Position numbers and translations under genes: made by a program. A DNA stretch of 12,985 nt, from assembly GCA_905236405.1 (NCBI GenBank), contig CAJOQB010000234.1:1-12985 (forward strand), given 5' to 3'. Of the stretch, positions 11,828 through 12,985 are shown in pieces. The notes under the pieces were generated by a model. That model made no database searches and was not told the DNA's origin. It saw nothing but the letters and a program-made list of their open reading frames with translations. The DNA comes from an uncultured Bacteroidales bacterium. Its GTDB lineage: Bacteria > Bacteroidota > Bacteroidia > Bacteroidales > P3. The stretch's first letter is position 1. Every line of letters begins with the position of its first letter.

Positions 11828-12964
11828 ATGAAGAAAACAATTACACTACTTACCCTAATATTGGCAATGATAACAGCCTCAGCGCAGGAAGCCAATTTCA
11901 CTATTGAGGGCAAGAAACTCCCTCGGCAGTGCAAAAACGGCACAACCATCTATCTCCTCGACCGCCAGACTTGGGACAGCATCGGCAGTGCCACCGTGAG
12001 CAAAGGGAAGTTTTCCATCGAGGGCCATACCGACACCGTGTTTATGGGTTGGATTACAGACCGCCGACATCTTTATTTCCCTGTTGTGGTGGAGCCTGGC
12101 AAGACGGTTTCGCTCAATGCCCGCGATTTCATAATCGAAGGCTCGCCGCTGAACGACCAGTTGAACCGATACGTGAATGGGTATCTGCGGTTCGAAAAGA
12201 CATATAGCGATGCCGACGACATAGCATCCGCAGTCAAAGAGGGCAGCTGGCTATACAACAAGGCGAATGAGACGATTGCCGCCTGTTTGGATTCTATCAA
12301 CAGCTTCAACAACGTTACCGGCTGGCAGATTTACAACGACAATGCCGACAACGTAGTCGGGGCTTGGATTCTGTATCACTATTTCGACCGCTTTGTCATA
12401 GATGGGGACTATTATTCCGACACAATTAGTCTTAGACGACATATCCTTGATTCGATTTATTCTTCATCATCGCTCATTGTGCGCGATTTTAAGCCTACAC
12501 ATGAGAAGTACAAGGAAAGTATACGCCAAAAAGCGGTAGCCAAAGGCAACCGCTTCACCGACTTTACTGGAGTCCACCGCACAACAAACGACACGGTACG
12601 TCTCTCGCAACTCATCGACGGTCACGTGGCGGTTGTTGACTTCTGGGCATCGTGGTGCGGTCCCTGCCGACAGGAAATCACCGATTGCCTCAAGCCGCTC
12701 TATGAACAGTATGCCGACAGCGGCCTTGTCATAGTCGGAGTAGGCGTGTGGGACAAGATGGAGGACTTCGAACGTGCCGTTATGGATCTTTCTATCTCAT
12801 ACACACAGATAATAGATACCACAAAAACAGTCCCAACACTTTATGGATTCAATTCCATTCCGCAGCTGTTCCTCATCGACCGCGACGGAACCTTGCTCGG
12901 CAACTACCGCGGCGAAGAACTTGTCCGCGAGGTGGAGAAAGCCTTGAAGAAAGAAGATAATTAA
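11828..12964 (+). CDS. Secreted TlpA-like thiol-disulfide oxidoreductase with DUF4369 domain
   Basis: The protein is 378 residues. A signal peptide (MKKTITLLTLILAMITASAQ) directs it to the periplasm; there is no lipobox. Residues about 23-115 match the DUF4369 layout (FTIEGKKLPRQCKNGTTIYLL, FPVVVEPGKTVSL, FIIEGSPLNDQLNRY), a beta-rich domain common at the N-terminus of Bacteroidetes TlpA-like proteins. A helical linker follows. The C-terminal thioredoxin fold (about 245-375) has the active site W276-C277-G-P-C280 in VAVVDFWASWCGPCRQEI, the cis-proline in SIPQLFLID and the strand pair around RDGTLLGNY. Both cysteines are intact. It probably reduces or exchanges disulfides in envelope proteins; the partner is unknown. 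The ATG at 11828 is preceded by an A/T-rich leader, and the gene ends 21 bases before the window edge. Confidence 0.93.
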   Translation: MKKTITLLTLILAMITASAQEANFTIEGKKLPRQCKNGTTIYLLDRQTWDSIGSATVSKGKFSIEGHTDTVFMGWITDRRHLYFPVVVEPGKTVSLNARDFIIEGSPLNDQLNRYVNGYLRFEKTYSDADDIASAVKEGSWLYNKANETIAACLDSINSFNNVTGWQIYNDNADNVVGAWILYHYFDRFVIDGDYYSDTISLRRHILDSIYSSSSLIVRDFKPTHEKYKESIRQKAVAKGNRFTDFTGVHRTTNDTVRLSQLIDGHVAVVDFWASWCGPCRQEITDCLKPLYEQYADSGLVIVGVGVWDKMEDFERAVMDLSISYTQIIDTTKTVPTLYGFNSIPQLFLIDRDGTLLGNYRGEELVREVEKALKKEDN

Positions 12965-12985
12965 CAAACAAAATCACATCCAACA

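Noticed and set aside
1..12985. tRNA, rRNA, CRISPR array, insertion sequence or prophage
   Set aside because: No cloverleaf, rRNA segment, regularly spaced repeats, transposase, integrase or phage structural gene was seen on either strand.

Overview
The window looks like chromosomal DNA of a Bacteroidales bacterium, probably close to Prevotellaceae. Three promoters carry the Bacteroidetes form (TTTG or TTG, a spacer of about 19 nt, then TAnnTTTG). Most genes lack Shine-Dalgarno sequences and have A-rich leaders instead. NusB has the long N-terminal extension typical of the phylum, and DUF1573, DUF5020-like and DUF4369-TlpA proteins are present. The genus assignment is an inference from protein style, not from a search.

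Region 1 (1-6379, minus strand) is a housekeeping operon read leuS, nusB, DUF1573 lipoprotein, yajC, ybbR, coaE; coaE is cut by the window edge. Spacings are 2 to 48 bases. A well-formed promoter lies 85 bases before leuS, and its -33 element sits at the end of the T-tract of the terminator of the next operon.

Region 2 (6377-9026, minus strand) is a second likely operon: trxA, a DUF58 protein starting 1 base after the trxA stop, a small helical lipoprotein, and a DUF5020-like outer-membrane barrel. It ends in a strong intrinsic terminator with a 13-bp stem.

Region 3 (about 9010-9410) is a 400-base gene-free divide between minus-strand and plus-strand genes. It has a C-rich, G-depleted stretch, then a cluster of interleaved inverted repeats including a perfect 24-bp palindrome, then AT-rich small inverted repeats just before an antitoxin gene.

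Region 4 (9411-11595, plus strand) is an accessory toxin-antitoxin cluster. It holds a RelB/DinJ-type antitoxin with no visible toxin partner, and a complete MntA-HepT pair (nucleotidyltransferase antitoxin with GSx10DxD, HEPN RNase toxin with Rx4HxY). The hepT stop overlaps an uncharacterised lipoprotein gene by 8 bases. A second pair follows: an acidic 69-residue protein and a RelE/ParE-like toxin behind its own canonical promoter. Upstream of mntA there is a 9-codon lysine-rich leader ORF with a canonical A-AAA-AAG slippery heptamer.

Region 5 (11596-12985) is a 232-base non-coding stretch that may be a repeat-type element, followed by a secreted DUF4369-TlpA thiol-disulfide oxidoreductase. 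No tRNA, rRNA, CRISPR array, transposase or phage gene is visible. The best candidates for something undescribed are the MntA-HepT-lipoprotein arrangement with its leader ORF, and the structured intergenic DNA at 9195-9286.
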